Source: Stentor coeruleus (taxonomy: Eukaryota > Ciliophora > Heterotrichea > Heterotrichida > Stentoridae). Taken from it: a stretch of 64,000 nt of DNA. This document shows positions 41,129 through 51,281 of this stretch, one piece after another. The notes beneath the pieces were generated by a model. It saw only the letters and a program-made list of their open reading frames with translations. It had not been told where the DNA came from and ran no database searches. The position numbers and the translations under genes are program-made. The DNA is taken from contig MPUH01000066.1 in assembly GCA_001970955.1 (NCBI GenBank), positions 59,657-123,656 of the forward strand, written 5' to 3'. Each line of letters opens with the position of its first letter. Within the stretch, counting starts at the first letter, position 1.

Positions 41129-42532
41129 ATGGAAAATTTTAGTATTTCATGGCAAGATGTGATTCCTGAAAGCACAGGTCAAATAAACGAAAAATATGAA
41201 ATCAAAGAGCAACTAGGAGAAGGGGCTTATGGTTCTGTACGTAAAGCAACCCATCGACTAACAAGAGAAGACCGTGCCGTGAAAATCCTAAGCAAAAAAA
41301 ACCTCAAGACCCCAGAAGAACTGAAAATACTAGAAAACGAAGTCTCTATTTTAAGAAGTGTCGACCATCCTAATATCCTAAAAGTCTATGAAACTTACCA
41401 AGACAAATTCAGTTACTTCATAGTCACTGAATTATGCTCAGGTGGGGAGCTTTTTGATAGAATAATCCAAGGTAGAACAATTTCTGAGAGGGACTCAGCA
41501 CATTATTTCAAACAAATCCTCTCATGTTTAGTATACTTACACGACAGACATATTGTTCATAGAGACTTAAAGCCAGAAAACTTCTTATTTTGCACCCAAG
41601 AGCCTTTATCAAATTTGAAACTTATAGATTTTGGTACATCAATACAATGTCAGACTGCTGAGATTCTAACAAAAAAAGTTGGTACATCGTATTATATAGC
41701 TCCAGAAGTTATAGACTGTCATTATAATGAAAAGTGTGATATATGGAGTGCAGGGGTTATTTTGTACTTATTAATCTCAGGTTTTCCTCCTTTTAATGGG
41801 AAGACTGACGCTGAGATAATGGCTAATATCAAGGCAAAAAAAGTATCTTTTATAGGGAAAGAATGGAAGAATATTAGCAATGAAGCTAAGGATTTACTAG
41901 GGAAAATGATCAACCCTGACCCTTTGTCAAGAATTTCAGCAAAAGAAGCCCTTGAACACCCTTGGTTACAGAATGATATACAGACTCCTTTGGATCCAGG
42001 TGAAACAGCATTGATTTTAAACAATTTAAGGAGTTTTCATTGGGAAACCAAACTACAAAAAGCTACCATGTCGTTTATAGTGTCACAATTAACGACAAGA
42101 GCTGAAAGGGAAGAGATGCTTGAATTGTTTAAAAGCCTTGATAAAGATAATAATGGGACACTTTCAAGACAAGAAATCCTTGAAGGTTTGATTGTTTTTA
42201 CAAGGGTTACTGGGATTGATAGTGAAATTGATAGGATCATGTCGCAAGTTGATTGTGATGGGTCTGGGGAAATTGATTATACTGAATTTATTACAGCTAC
42301 ATTAAATAGAACAAGGTTGTTAAGTAGAGAAAGATTGGAAATAGCTTTTAAGCTTTATGATATTGATGGAAGTGGGACGATTACTAAAGATGAGCTTAAA
42401 GCAATTTTTGGGAAACAAAGACATTATGATGATGTGTTTTGGGAAGAAATGATTAATGAAGTGGATAAAAATGGAGATGGTGTTGTGGATATACATGAAT
42501 TTTCTGAAATGATGCTTAGTCTTAATAATTAA
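41129..42532 (+). CDS. Calcium-dependent protein kinase (CDPK), 467 aa
   Basis: A complete Ser/Thr kinase domain is present: glycine loop LGEGAYGSV (about residues 29-37), the ATP-binding Lys in RAVKIL (about 50), IVHRDLKPEN (catalytic Asp about 145), IDFGTS (about 166) and YYIAPEVI. After a junction segment there are four EF-hands: DKDNNGTLSRQE (about 334), DCDGSGEIDYTE (about 372), DIDGSGTITKDE (about 410) and DKNGDGVVDIHE (about 446). All metal-ligand positions look intact. The enzyme phosphorylates proteins in response to Ca2+. The N-terminus MENFSIS lacks Gly2, so it is not predicted to be myristoylated, unlike the pseudokinase at 55949. Intronless. Confidence 0.95.
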   Translation: MENFSISWQDVIPESTGQINEKYEIKEQLGEGAYGSVRKATHRLTREDRAVKILSKKNLKTPEELKILENEVSILRSVDHPNILKVYETYQDKFSYFIVTELCSGGELFDRIIQGRTISERDSAHYFKQILSCLVYLHDRHIVHRDLKPENFLFCTQEPLSNLKLIDFGTSIQCQTAEILTKKVGTSYYIAPEVIDCHYNEKCDIWSAGVILYLLISGFPPFNGKTDAEIMANIKAKKVSFIGKEWKNISNEAKDLLGKMINPDPLSRISAKEALEHPWLQNDIQTPLDPGETALILNNLRSFHWETKLQKATMSFIVSQLTTRAEREEMLELFKSLDKDNNGTLSRQEILEGLIVFTRVTGIDSEIDRIMSQVDCDGSGEIDYTEFITATLNRTRLLSRERLEIAFKLYDIDGSGTITKDELKAIFGKQRHYDDVFWEEMINEVDKNGDGVVDIHEFSEMMLSLNN

Positions 42533-43372
42533 ATTGTGAGGTTTAGAGGAAGTATAGAGTTTTGATTAAGGGGAAGATTTAGTTGGAATTGAAAGCTTTT
42601 TTAGGATTTTATTGATGGAAGATTATGTATTAGGATAGATAATTTATCCAGTTCACTTTTAAGGAATGGAGAATATAAAATAATAGTTGCGGGGATATTT
42701 GCTTTGATATTAGGATTGAATTGCTGTTATGATTTTTCATTGAAGAGTTTTGTGACTTTTTAGAAAGGAAAGATAATTTTTATATATTTTGTAATCTTTG
42801 GAAAGTTTGTATTAGCTCTTTTTATGATGAATTGATGATATTATAACTTTCTCAACAAAATATCAGCATAATCCTAATTTTATCCAAAAGTGCCTATTCC
42901 CTCCAAACCCTCTTCAAATTAATAATCACATCTCTAAGAAAGCCCTTTATCAACAAACTCATCCCGAACTTAAAAACCCAAAAAAAGTATCAAATCCTAA
43001 AACTCTCCTCATAAAACCCAAATTATCAAAAAACTATATTTAAATATTTCCCACATCCTCAATAACCTATCTTCAATTATCTCCTCATACTTAAATAACT
43101 ACTTAAAAATTCCTTTATCATTTAATCCATCTCTCCAACTCAACTCTAAAATCCAGCATTTCACCTACAAAATAACCTCTGAAACCACTCATTCCTTCCA
43201 AAAAAATACAATTCTCCTAATCATCACAACATCCATAACTTAAACCCATTTCCTCAAACAAAGCCATCCAAATTCCCAATTTCAAAAACAATCCATTCAT
43301 ACCCAGATACAACCACATATTGTATATGGAGAACAAAGAGAAAATTGCCATATAATTCAAGAATATAAGAAA
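42533..43372. other. Intergenic, 0.84 kb, no gene seen
   Basis: An abrupt composition switch near 42850 separates a C-poor 3' flank from a G-poor 5' flank. No coding frame or RNA gene. Confidence 0.65.
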
Positions 43373-44365
43373 ATGTTGGACATAACAGTAGCTGATCGAT
43401 TTAAGCTAGGCAAGAAACTAGGTTCTGGAAGTTTTGGGGACATATACAAAGGCTCTGACATTCATATGAATCAAGATGTAGCCATCAAATTAGAAAAAAT
43501 CAACTCACGCCATCCACAGCTTATATATGAAAGTAAGCTTATCAAAATTCTCTATGGGGATATTGGTATTCCACAAATATACTGGTATGGAACAGAAGGA
43601 AACTATAATGTTATGGTAATGGAACTACTTGGGTCTAGTCTTGAAGACATGTTTACAAAATGTGGAAGGAAATTATCTATGAAGACTACACTGATGGTCG
43701 CAGAACAGATGATTTCTAGAATTGAATATGTACACAATCGAAACTTTGTTCATAGAGATATCAAGCCTGATAACTTTCTTATGGGAATTGGTGGTAAAGC
43801 TAATATTGTGTATATAATTGACTTTGGATTAGCTAAAAAATATAGAGATTCAAAGACAAATCAACATATACAATTCCGAGAAGGTAAATCTTTGACTGGT
43901 ACAGCACGTTATGCATCTTTAAATGCACATGAAGGTAAGGAACTTAGTAGAAGGGATGATTTAGAATCAATTGGTTATGTTTTGATGTATTTTTTACGAG
44001 GGTCTTTACCTTGGCAAGGGATAGTTACTAGGAATAAAGAGGAAAAATATAGGAAAATCTCTGAAAAAAAACGTGCGACAAGTTTGGATGAGCTTTGTCA
44101 AGGATATCCTCCTCAATTTAGAGCTTATATTGAATATTGTAAAAGACTAGCTTTTGAGGAAACTCCTGATTATGCGTATTTGAAAAGCTTATTTCGTGAG
44201 GTTTTTTTGAGGGAACATTTTACGATGGATTTTATTTATGACTGGGATGGACAAATAAAACCTATTGTTGAGGTTAAACATGATACTGAAGTTAAGAGGA
44301 CATTACCTGAAATAACACAACCAGATCAGAAGTCGAAGAAGAAGAAAAAATGCTTGATTTTTTAA
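43373..44365 (+). CDS. Casein kinase 1 family kinase with polybasic CaaX tail (330 aa)
   Basis: CK1 signature sequences are present: [12 protein letters not shown] (about residues 16-27), [13 protein letters not shown] (catalytic Asp about 127), IDFGLAKKY (about 148-156), the CK1-specific [14 protein letters not shown] in place of APE, and [20 protein letters not shown]. The C-terminal extension is very short and ends [11 protein letters not shown]. This combines a lysine cluster with a CaaX box, so prenylation and plasma-membrane targeting are predicted. Membrane-anchored CK1 enzymes are known in yeast (Yck, via palmitoyl Cys). The prenyl-type tail here is a different solution. All catalytic residues are intact. 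Intronless. Confidence 0.95.
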   Translation: MLDITVADRFKLGKKLGSGSFGDIYKGSDIHMNQDVAIKLEKINSRHPQLIYESKLIKILYGDIGIPQIYWYGTEGNYNVMVMELLGSSLEDMFTKCGRKLSMKTTLMVAEQMISRIEYVHNRNFVHRDIKPDNFLMGIGGKANIVYIIDFGLAKKYRDSKTNQHIQFREGKSLTGTARYASLNAHEGKELSRRDDLESIGYVLMYFLRGSLPWQGIVTRNKEEKYRKISEKKRATSLDELCQGYPPQFRAYIEYCKRLAFEETPDYAYLKSLFREVFLREHFTMDFIYDWDGQIKPIVEVKHDTEVKRTLPEITQPDQKSKKKKKCLIF

Positions 44366-45147
44366 TATAAAAATACAGGAATAACCTAATTAATTACTTT
44401 ATATGTATTTTTTATTTGGTTATGAGTGATGGGAAATTATGGGGATAAGGTTTGTGATTTCGGAGGAGCATTTTTTTGTATTTTGGATTGGCTTTTTTTT
44501 TCGAAGAGGATTCTGGTAGATGATTAAGTTTGAATAATTATTTTTATTTTTGGAATGATGAAGGTTAAGATTTATGTGGGAAATTATACGAGCAGTTTGT
44601 GGATTTTGGAAATATTTTAAACTGGGCATTTTTTATTTGGTTTTTCTCTCCAAGGTCCTTAGGTGTAGTTTTGGGTATAGAAAATAATAAATAAGATTAG
44701 TTTAGGAAAAAGAGAAGTTTTTGATTGGAAAATTGTGATGCAATTAGTGGAGTTTTTTTTTAACTGTAATTTTGTGTATTTTTTGTTAGACAAGTTTAGA
44801 AATGTATTAGGAATAAGAATTACGAGAATATATAGTTTTAATGGTGTATAGTATTTAAATAGAAGATTCTAAACACTCATTAAGCATAATACTTCCAACA
44901 CTTTATATTCTCTTCCAAAACTCAACAAGAAATCTTACTTGTAAAAACTTCCAAACCATACTAAAAAGTGTGGAAAAAAATCGCCATATTGTAAAATAAC
45001 CCAGCTAATTCCAAAATCTTTCTCCCTTCAAAAGCAAATTACTTAGCTGCAGGGCCATTTTTTTTGATATGATACTATAACAATCTTCCTGTCTCTAAAA
45101 AAATCCATATTTTCCTTTATCTCCAGTTTCCTAGCGTAATTTATTAA
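44366..45147. other. Intergenic, no gene seen
   Basis: 44366-44860 is G/T-rich and C-poor; 44870-45147 is C-rich and G-poor. A minus-strand frame at 44420-44629 follows the skew and is rejected. Confidence 0.6.
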
Positions 45148-47760
45148 ATGGAAAAGACTGGAGAAAGCAGCCTTACCAAAATGGATTCAGAAAATCCTTC
45201 AGAAATTTTAACCGACGCCGTTCTTTCAAAGCCAAAATCCCACAAATCAAGTTCTTCATCCTCTTCCTCATCTTCATCTTCTAAACAACTAACTCATACA
45301 GAACCTCCAAAAGATAGCTCAGCATATGAAACAACTGAACCTTTTGATTCGATAAATATCTTAGAAAGCGAAAAAATATCTCAGACTGAAAACAATTATA
45401 TAGAAAGCTCAGAAAAACAGGAAAGAAAAAATTCAGGAAAATCTGAAAGCAAAAGTTCTTCAAGTTCAGAAAGCAGTGAAGATGACTCAGCAAGTGAAAC
45501 TCAAGCAATACAATTAGTTGAAGAGAATGATAGAAATAAAGAAAAGTATGAGGATGAAGGTGAAATTGTTGAAAATAATGAAAAAGAGATTGAAAATAAT
45601 GAGAAAAATGAGGAAGTTGTGGAAAGTGATGAAAAAATTATTGAAGTTGAAGAAAAAGTTGTAGAAAGTGATAGAGGGACTGAAATAGTAGAGAAAACTG
45701 TAGAAATTGTTAGTGAAAAGTTTAAGAAAACTAAGAAAATCCATAAGAAGGTTGTAGATTTAGAGTTTGAGGGGGAAAAGGATAAGGAAAATGAGGGGGG
45801 ATATGAAAGCCAGGTTGTTAAGGTTGAAATAGAAGAGTCTAAAGAAGAACAGTTCGAGGAGAGTGATAAAGTTCAAGAAGGGCCAAAAAGCAATAGTTCT
45901 AAAAGCTCTTCAAGCTCATCAAGTAGTTCAGATAATGAGAATACGATTGAATTAACAGATGATATTGAAAAACCTCATGAAAATAATATTGAGACTATAA
46001 AAAAGTTTGAAGAAATAGATGACCCGACTGAGACAAGGGAAATTTTCGTAGAAGAAACTGTAGAAATCAAGGACGAAACCCCAGAACTTATATTAAAGTC
46101 TGAGAAAAATGTGGTTGAAGTGACTGAAGATTATAGGGAAAAAGATCAAGATGTCGAAGATAAACGAGAAGAAACCTATGTTGAAACTCAGGAAAAGTAT
46201 ATTGATGTAGAAGAAAAAACATTAGAAAAGGAAAAATCAAAAAGCTCATCAAGTTCATCAAGCAGTTCTGAAGAAGAGCCTAAAGACCCACACGAAGGTA
46301 TTCCAGTGGAAAATCTTCCTGAAGTTCCGAAATTCTCTGAAGATATCCACCAAGCCTTGATCTCAATCAAAAGCCAATCTGAACTCATTGTTATAGAAGA
46401 AGAACTAGAATCAGCCCAAAATATTCCTATAAAAACTCCTGAAATCCAAAGTGAGCATGATGTGATAAACTTACAAGAAAGGAAAAATAGCTTCAGTTCA
46501 AAAAGTTCGTCGTCAAGTTCAGAGCAATCCGAACACCTGAAAACCCAGCCTGAAAAAATTCTTATTGAAGAAACAAAAGAAACTGATCCGCACTTCGGAC
46601 TTCAGTCTCCAATGATGAAAAACTTAAAAATCGAAACCTCAGAACTATCTAAATCTAAACAAAAAAGCAAAAAAGAACAAGCATTCGCAGACATAAGCGG
46701 CATTGAAGGTATTTTAATAGCTGGTTATCATGAGAAATCTGATTTTTCTATGGAAATCGTAAACAATTCCCTAGAAATCTCCCAAGATGAGGGTTATAAA
46801 CCTCAAGTTACCACAAAGAAAAATCTAGATTACTCAGGATCAGATGAAGAAACTATACAAGAAATTGAAGCAATACAACATGCTTTGTTTAATGCTAAAA
46901 TCGAAGAAGAAAAAACAAGTTTCAGTGAAAGGTTGAAAAATGAATCTATTGGCGATGAAAAAAACGAGCTAAACGAAGCTGTGGTTATAGAAAATAGCCA
47001 GGTCCATGAAAGAGAAATAGGTAGTTCGTCAGATGATGATAATAATGAAATACTTAAAAGGATACAAACTGAGCCATGTGACTATGTTGAAGACGATTTC
47101 AAAGATATATATTTAGAAGAAAAAAATCAAGAGGTGGTTAAAGAAAAATTTCCTGTAGTTGGGGAAATTTTTGGAAAAGTTGTGGAAAAAACAGAAGAAG
47201 TTCAGAAAATAAACCAAGAGAGTGATTCGGAGTCTAAGAAAAAACATAAGAGGAAAAGTTCATCAAGTTCTAATGATAAAGAAAAGGATAAGGAAGAAAA
47301 GTCAAGGAAATCATCAAGTTCAAGTGATAAAAAAGATAAGAAGAAACATAAAAAGAATAAAAAGTCAGGAAGCTCATCAAGTTCAAATAAAAAACATAAG
47401 AAAAATGTTGAAGTTTCTCAAACTGTAGAAGTTGTTGTACGTGAAAACAATCAAGAGGTCCAAGAAGTTGCTGTTGCTGAGAAAAATAATGATAAAGTAA
47501 ATGAAGAAGAATATTTCACTAACCCGCTTGGAGTTGGGAAAGAACGGGAAACCCCAAAAAAAAATAATGAGAAAGTCGAAGAAGAGAAAGAAACAACTCA
47601 GCCTCCTCAAGAAAAAATGATTGATGCAGTGAAAATTGAGTACCCAAAAAATATGATCCATAACTCGTTGGTAGAAGTAAAGTTAAAAGAAAGCATGACC
47701 AAAAAGAATGTAAATGACGGAAAGGCAAGTACATCATGTGCAAAATGCTCTACATTTTAG
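45148..47760 (+). CDS. Large acidic Ser/Glu/Lys-rich low-complexity protein (870 aa)
   Basis: It has repeated poly-Ser blocks (SSSSSSSS) each following Lys (KSSSSSS or KSKSSSSSS), and long Glu/Lys/Val tracts (VEEKVVESD-like units) in the first half. The second half has a few more ordered segments (DISGIEGILIAGYHEKSDFS). Near the end are alternating KKHKK and Ser blocks. The protein ends SCAKCSTF: the last four residues form a CaaX-like box with small rather than aliphatic residues, preceded by another Cys. No domain is recognised, and most of it is probably disordered. Heavy phosphorylation is likely because many Ser lie in acidic context (CK2/CK1-type sites). It sits 782 bp downstream of the CK1 gene, but any link is speculation. 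Confidence 0.75.
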   Translation: MEKTGESSLTKMDSENPSEILTDAVLSKPKSHKSSSSSSSSSSSSKQLTHTEPPKDSSAYETTEPFDSINILESEKISQTENNYIESSEKQERKNSGKSESKSSSSSESSEDDSASETQAIQLVEENDRNKEKYEDEGEIVENNEKEIENNEKNEEVVESDEKIIEVEEKVVESDRGTEIVEKTVEIVSEKFKKTKKIHKKVVDLEFEGEKDKENEGGYESQVVKVEIEESKEEQFEESDKVQEGPKSNSSKSSSSSSSSSDNENTIELTDDIEKPHENNIETIKKFEEIDDPTETREIFVEETVEIKDETPELILKSEKNVVEVTEDYREKDQDVEDKREETYVETQEKYIDVEEKTLEKEKSKSSSSSSSSSEEEPKDPHEGIPVENLPEVPKFSEDIHQALISIKSQSELIVIEEELESAQNIPIKTPEIQSEHDVINLQERKNSFSSKSSSSSSEQSEHLKTQPEKILIEETKETDPHFGLQSPMMKNLKIETSELSKSKQKSKKEQAFADISGIEGILIAGYHEKSDFSMEIVNNSLEISQDEGYKPQVTTKKNLDYSGSDEETIQEIEAIQHALFNAKIEEEKTSFSERLKNESIGDEKNELNEAVVIENSQVHEREIGSSSDDDNNEILKRIQTEPCDYVEDDFKDIYLEEKNQEVVKEKFPVVGEIFGKVVEKTEEVQKINQESDSESKKKHKRKSSSSSNDKEKDKEEKSRKSSSSSDKKDKKKHKKNKKSGSSSSSNKKHKKNVEVSQTVEVVVRENNQEVQEVAVAEKNNDKVNEEEYFTNPLGVGKERETPKKNNEKVEEEKETTQPPQEKMIDAVKIEYPKNMIHNSLVEVKLKESMTKKNVNDGKASTSCAKCSTF

Positions 47761-48336
47761 CAAGTATAAATAACTTAGAAGTTTTTATTAGATTGTTAAT
47801 CATATGTTTATTATAAATAAAGTAAAATGTGAAGAGATTCTAAGTATTTATTTGAATTAAAAATATTTATGTTATATTAAATAGCTAAAGGGAAAATCCT
47901 GCAGAAATAGTATTGATATGCTTTTGATGCTTTACAGGTGATTCTTATTAAATTTACTTAGGTACTGCAATGTCTTAAACAAAATCTTTAAATAAAATCC
48001 AGCTGGCCAAATATTATATCATAAAAATATATACAAAAATCTTAAAACTGTATTTCCCCTATAATTTTCATATAAAATTATGGTATATATGAAAATAGCA
48101 TATTATAGTCCCTATATTGGTGAGAAATCTTTACACAAAAAATTACCTCCTAAAGTCCTAATAAAATCCAGCTGGCCAAAAATGTGTCAAAAATATTTTT
48201 AACCTTTGATCCTGAAGAAATGCCATAAAAATCATCAAATTTTATTAAAATTAACACCTTAAAAACCAATGTCTAAGCCTAAGAGATTCTGAAATCAATA
48301 TATTAATTAATAAGATTGCTTTAAAGTTAATATATC
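47761..48336. other. Intergenic between convergent genes, with a 21-bp repeat
   Basis: No gene seen. The 21-base phrase aataaaatccagctggccaaa occurs at 47991-48011 and again at 48160-48180, and nothing else in the spacer matches at comparable length. Confidence 0.6.
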
Positions 48337-49233
48337 TTAAGATTTACTAATGCTGGCAAGTTCATTAGTGAGTTGTGCTTTAAATAGAGTTTCCCCCACT
48401 TTAAAAGTAATCCCATCAAATATCTCAAAGAAGTTCTCAGCAAATAGCCAAGTGCCATTTGTACTAAGCTTCTCACCATCACCATCTCTAAGTAGCCAAT
48501 GGTTTTCATATACAAACATACAATGATATCTGCTTAAAGAGTTATCGTCAAATCTAATATCGCAATCAGCCATTCTTCCTAGTTTAATAGGCGAGTTGTT
48601 TGGCGAAAAATTGCTGAATAAAACTTACAATTTTTCTTCATTTCGTGGACCATCAATAAACCTTAATACAAGCCAAGATGTTTCAATTTGCACAATTACA
48701 TGCGACTCACCAAAGGAAATTATGAAATTATTCTGAAGTTTTAACGGACGATCTAAACGTATAAATGTTCCCATACCTTCTCCCATGTCTTTTATCATAT
48801 ACGCACATTTGTCTTATTAGGAATTACCTTTAACATATTGGATCATGAAATGACGCTTACCAACACCTTTTTCTTCTTCAGGAAGGAGAATGTCGTTGAT
48901 TTTTAGATTACCGATTTTGTCTAAACTGCCAGCATAGATACAACCGTCTTTAAGATTCCTGTGTGAAGATTTTAAACCGTATGGGAAGATTTCAAATTGA
49001 GTGCCGATTATCATTTTAACTGAATCGATGACGATAAGAGTTAGTTTGAGGATTTCCATTGTACTTGAGGCCATTGTGGATTTACTGTTGGCGATTGAAA
49101 TCTGTGTGCAGTCGTGGACGCTTGGGGTTTTACCTTGATCTCTGTCTACAACGTCAACTTCTTGGATGTCTGAGACTACGAAACAGCACTAAATATTTGC
49201 TACCGTGCAAAGCTTTCTTAGATTTATCATCAT
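48337..49233 (-). CDS. Tandem-FHA protein (283 aa, three 15-nt introns)
   Basis: Four exons (49233-49204, 49188-48828, 48812-48629, 48613-48337) give one continuous frame after removal of three 15-nt introns. The start ATG at 49233 has an in-frame TAA six bases upstream. The N-terminus contains a Cys cluster (KLCTCCF) suited to palmitoylation. A first FHA-like unit has GVGKRHFMIQYV, then IKDMGEGMGTFIRL (about residues 115-150). A second, more canonical FHA has KLGRMADCDIRFDDNSLSRY then HCMF and STNGTWLFA (about 205-260), with the Arg, Ser and Asn used to bind phospho-Thr. FHA domains recognise phosphothreonine, so a kinase-dependent adaptor role is inferred. Paralog at 53206-54129. Confidence 0.85.
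48614..48628 (-). other. 15-nt intron (third) of the FHA gene
   Basis: Coding strand GTAAGTTTTATTCAG; in-frame TAA. Removal joins EEK|FNFSPNNSPIKLGR. Confidence 0.85.
48813..48827 (-). other. 15-nt intron (second) of the FHA gene
   Basis: Coding strand GTAATTCCTAATAAG; in-frame TAA. Removal joins QYVKDKCAYMIKDMGEG, which matches the paralog. Confidence 0.85.
49189..49203 (-). other. 15-nt intron (first) of the FHA gene
   Basis: Coding strand GTAGCAAATATTTAG; in-frame TAG. It lies just before the Cys-Cys codons, the same place as the intron of the paralog at 54100-54114. Confidence 0.85.
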
Positions 49234-49368
49234 TATTTATGTTTGACTTATATTATTAGCCTAATTATTAAACTGAAGTAGTGATTATGTCTTATAGGTT
49301 TTACTTCACAGAAAACTCTTTCATTGTGCCTGCACACAATAAATAGGTTTTATGAACTTGCTAATCCT

Positions 49369-49459
49369 CAAGAGTGTTAGGTAAAAACTGCCTTGGGATT
49401 TCGGTACGTATGANCAAGAGTGTTAGGTAAAAACTGCCTTGGGATTTCGGTACGTATGA
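49369..49459. repeat. Scaffold join: 45-bp duplication around a single N
   Basis: 49369-49413 and 49415-49459 are identical, with N at 49414. An unmerged contig overlap is the likely cause. Confidence 0.9.
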
Positions 49460-49689
49460 GGAAGCTAAAGTCATATTATTAGGTGCTTTTAGGGGAAATC
49501 TTTAAGCCATGGGAAGTCTTTTACCTTTAAATCATAACATAAAATATTTTTGCATATATTTCTCATAAAAAATAATATTCCCTAAATTTTATATCAAATT
49601 TCACATATTTTTTTATAATATTTAATAATAACCTTACTTTTTCAAACTTTTATTACCTAACTGATTGCTAGCTTTTCGTTATATTAATT

Positions 49690-50283
49690 TATTGATAAAA
49701 CCTCCAGCTTCTTCACTCTGACCATCAAGTAACTCAATAATCCTTTCTTGTTTCGATATTATATGGTCTCTTATATGCCTTATAATCATTATCAATTTAC
49801 AGCCTTCTTCCCATCATAAATTCATAAAAAATGATCCCAACGGCAAAATATTCCTAAAAAATACCATAATTTTGCCTGAAAATTACTTCTGGAAGCATAT
49901 ATCTTAGACTCCTGAGGCATCTTTTGCATTCTCTAGTGCTCATACTCTAACTATAAAAAAAAATAAACAGCCTTTTTCATCAAAAAATAGATTCGTATAC
50001 TTTATATCACTATGCTGAATTCCATTGCTGTATATATAGTTTAAATGCACATGATATAGGTGATAAAAAATTTCGCTTGGTTATAATTTTTTTTTCAGTT
50101 TTAGAAATCTAATAATGCAAGTTCCCACCTTTTTAAGATCTAAAAAAAAAATTTATTTATCTTGAAAATCATAGTTGCATTTAAAGGAAAAGAGTCTTTA
50201 AGGATATCTAGAATTTCCCTTTCGTTCATAAGAGAGTTGGTACTTCTTTTGCTTATAACTCTGAGTTTAGGTATTTCTTTCAT
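49690..50283 (-). pseudogene. Decayed AGC-family kinase gene
   Basis: From ATG 50283 the frame reads MKEIPKLRVISKRSTNSLMN and EREILDILKDSFP (the N-lobe and alpha-C Glu region). It then loses frame. Downstream pieces read NGIQHSDIKYTNLFFDEKGC (in place of HRDIKPEN), RYMLPEVIFRQNYG, EYFAVGIIFYEFMMGRRL and, in another frame, QERIIELLDGQSEEAGGFIN. The order is that of an AGC kinase of the ciliate type with an RP(Y/F)-type helix F/G region. At least three stops and several indels are present, and the HRD region reads HSD. It is not a 15-nt-intron gene, because the gaps are irregular. Confidence 0.7.
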
Positions 50284-51281
50284 TGTTTATTTATATCTAG
50301 AAGTGAAAAGAAGCAAGAGTTTGATTTTATTTGATATACTGGTTTATTGAGTTTATATAATGAGTTAAAATTTACTAGAAAGCATTGAAAAAGATAAAGA
50401 AATATAGAAGTAGATTAATAAATTGTGTTTTGGTTTTGCACGGAAAACTAGGTAGGCTTTTTTGGTGATTTGGAGATTATCCTTAAATAGCATGCTCATT
50501 TATTAACACTTAAAAAAATATATTTTTTCTTTTAATTTCCATATGTATTAGCAACAACCCTAGTAAAATTGTCATGAATATGGTTATAGCCCTAATATAG
50601 CATAGAATCAAAAGCTATACTTACACATAAAATTATAATATAAAATATTTATCTTCGCTAATATTAAAACCTAACCTTATGCAAGAATCAGTCTCTTTCT
50701 TTCCAATAACATATAAAAAAAAAAAATTTTTTTGAGACGAATTTATCATATCTATTTAATTTCACCATTAAAAAAATATTTTGCAATCTCATAAATTATT
50801 TTAATTATATTCTTACAAAATAATACCCTTAAATAATAATTCATGCTAATAATGACCATTTGTAAAACCCAAAATAAAGACTACACAAAATTTTATAAAA
50901 AATAAAACTTTCTCATCCCGAATTGCTATGATCATAAAATTCTTCACTCGACCTCCCAACTGCAAATCCTCAAAATCTTCAATTCTTAATTATTACCACA
51001 CTTTTTTAAACTAAATAAATTATCACAAAAATTATCTCCTCAAAAATCTTCCAAACCCTATCATTCCAAAAAACTCCTCTAATTCCCTTATCTTTAATCC
51101 TCCTATAGTTAAATTTAAATACTTCTTCCAATATATACTTTTCAATAAATTCTTATAATAATTAATATTTTCTAATCAAAAGTCTTTAAGAGATTTTGAT
51201 CCTAAAGTCAGTTAGCCATAATCTTAATTATTGAACCATTTTTTGAATATTTAAGTATGTTATTGGAAGTGTATTATATTA
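50284..51281. other. Intergenic, 1 kb, no gene seen
   Basis: 50284-50520 is C-poor (5' flank of the minus-strand relic), and 50860-51130 is C-rich and G-poor (5' flank of the AGC kinase). The plus-strand frame at 50162-50350 is a shadow of the kinase relic. Confidence 0.55.

Noticed and set aside
44420-44629. Minus-strand 69-codon ORF
   Set aside because: Sits in the G-rich 3' flank of the CK1 gene; composition matches the skew artefact.
48337-49074. Two separate small FHA genes (48337-48573 and 48817-49074)
   Set aside because: Three 15-nt introns join them and the upstream exon into one frame colinear with the paralog at 53206-54129.
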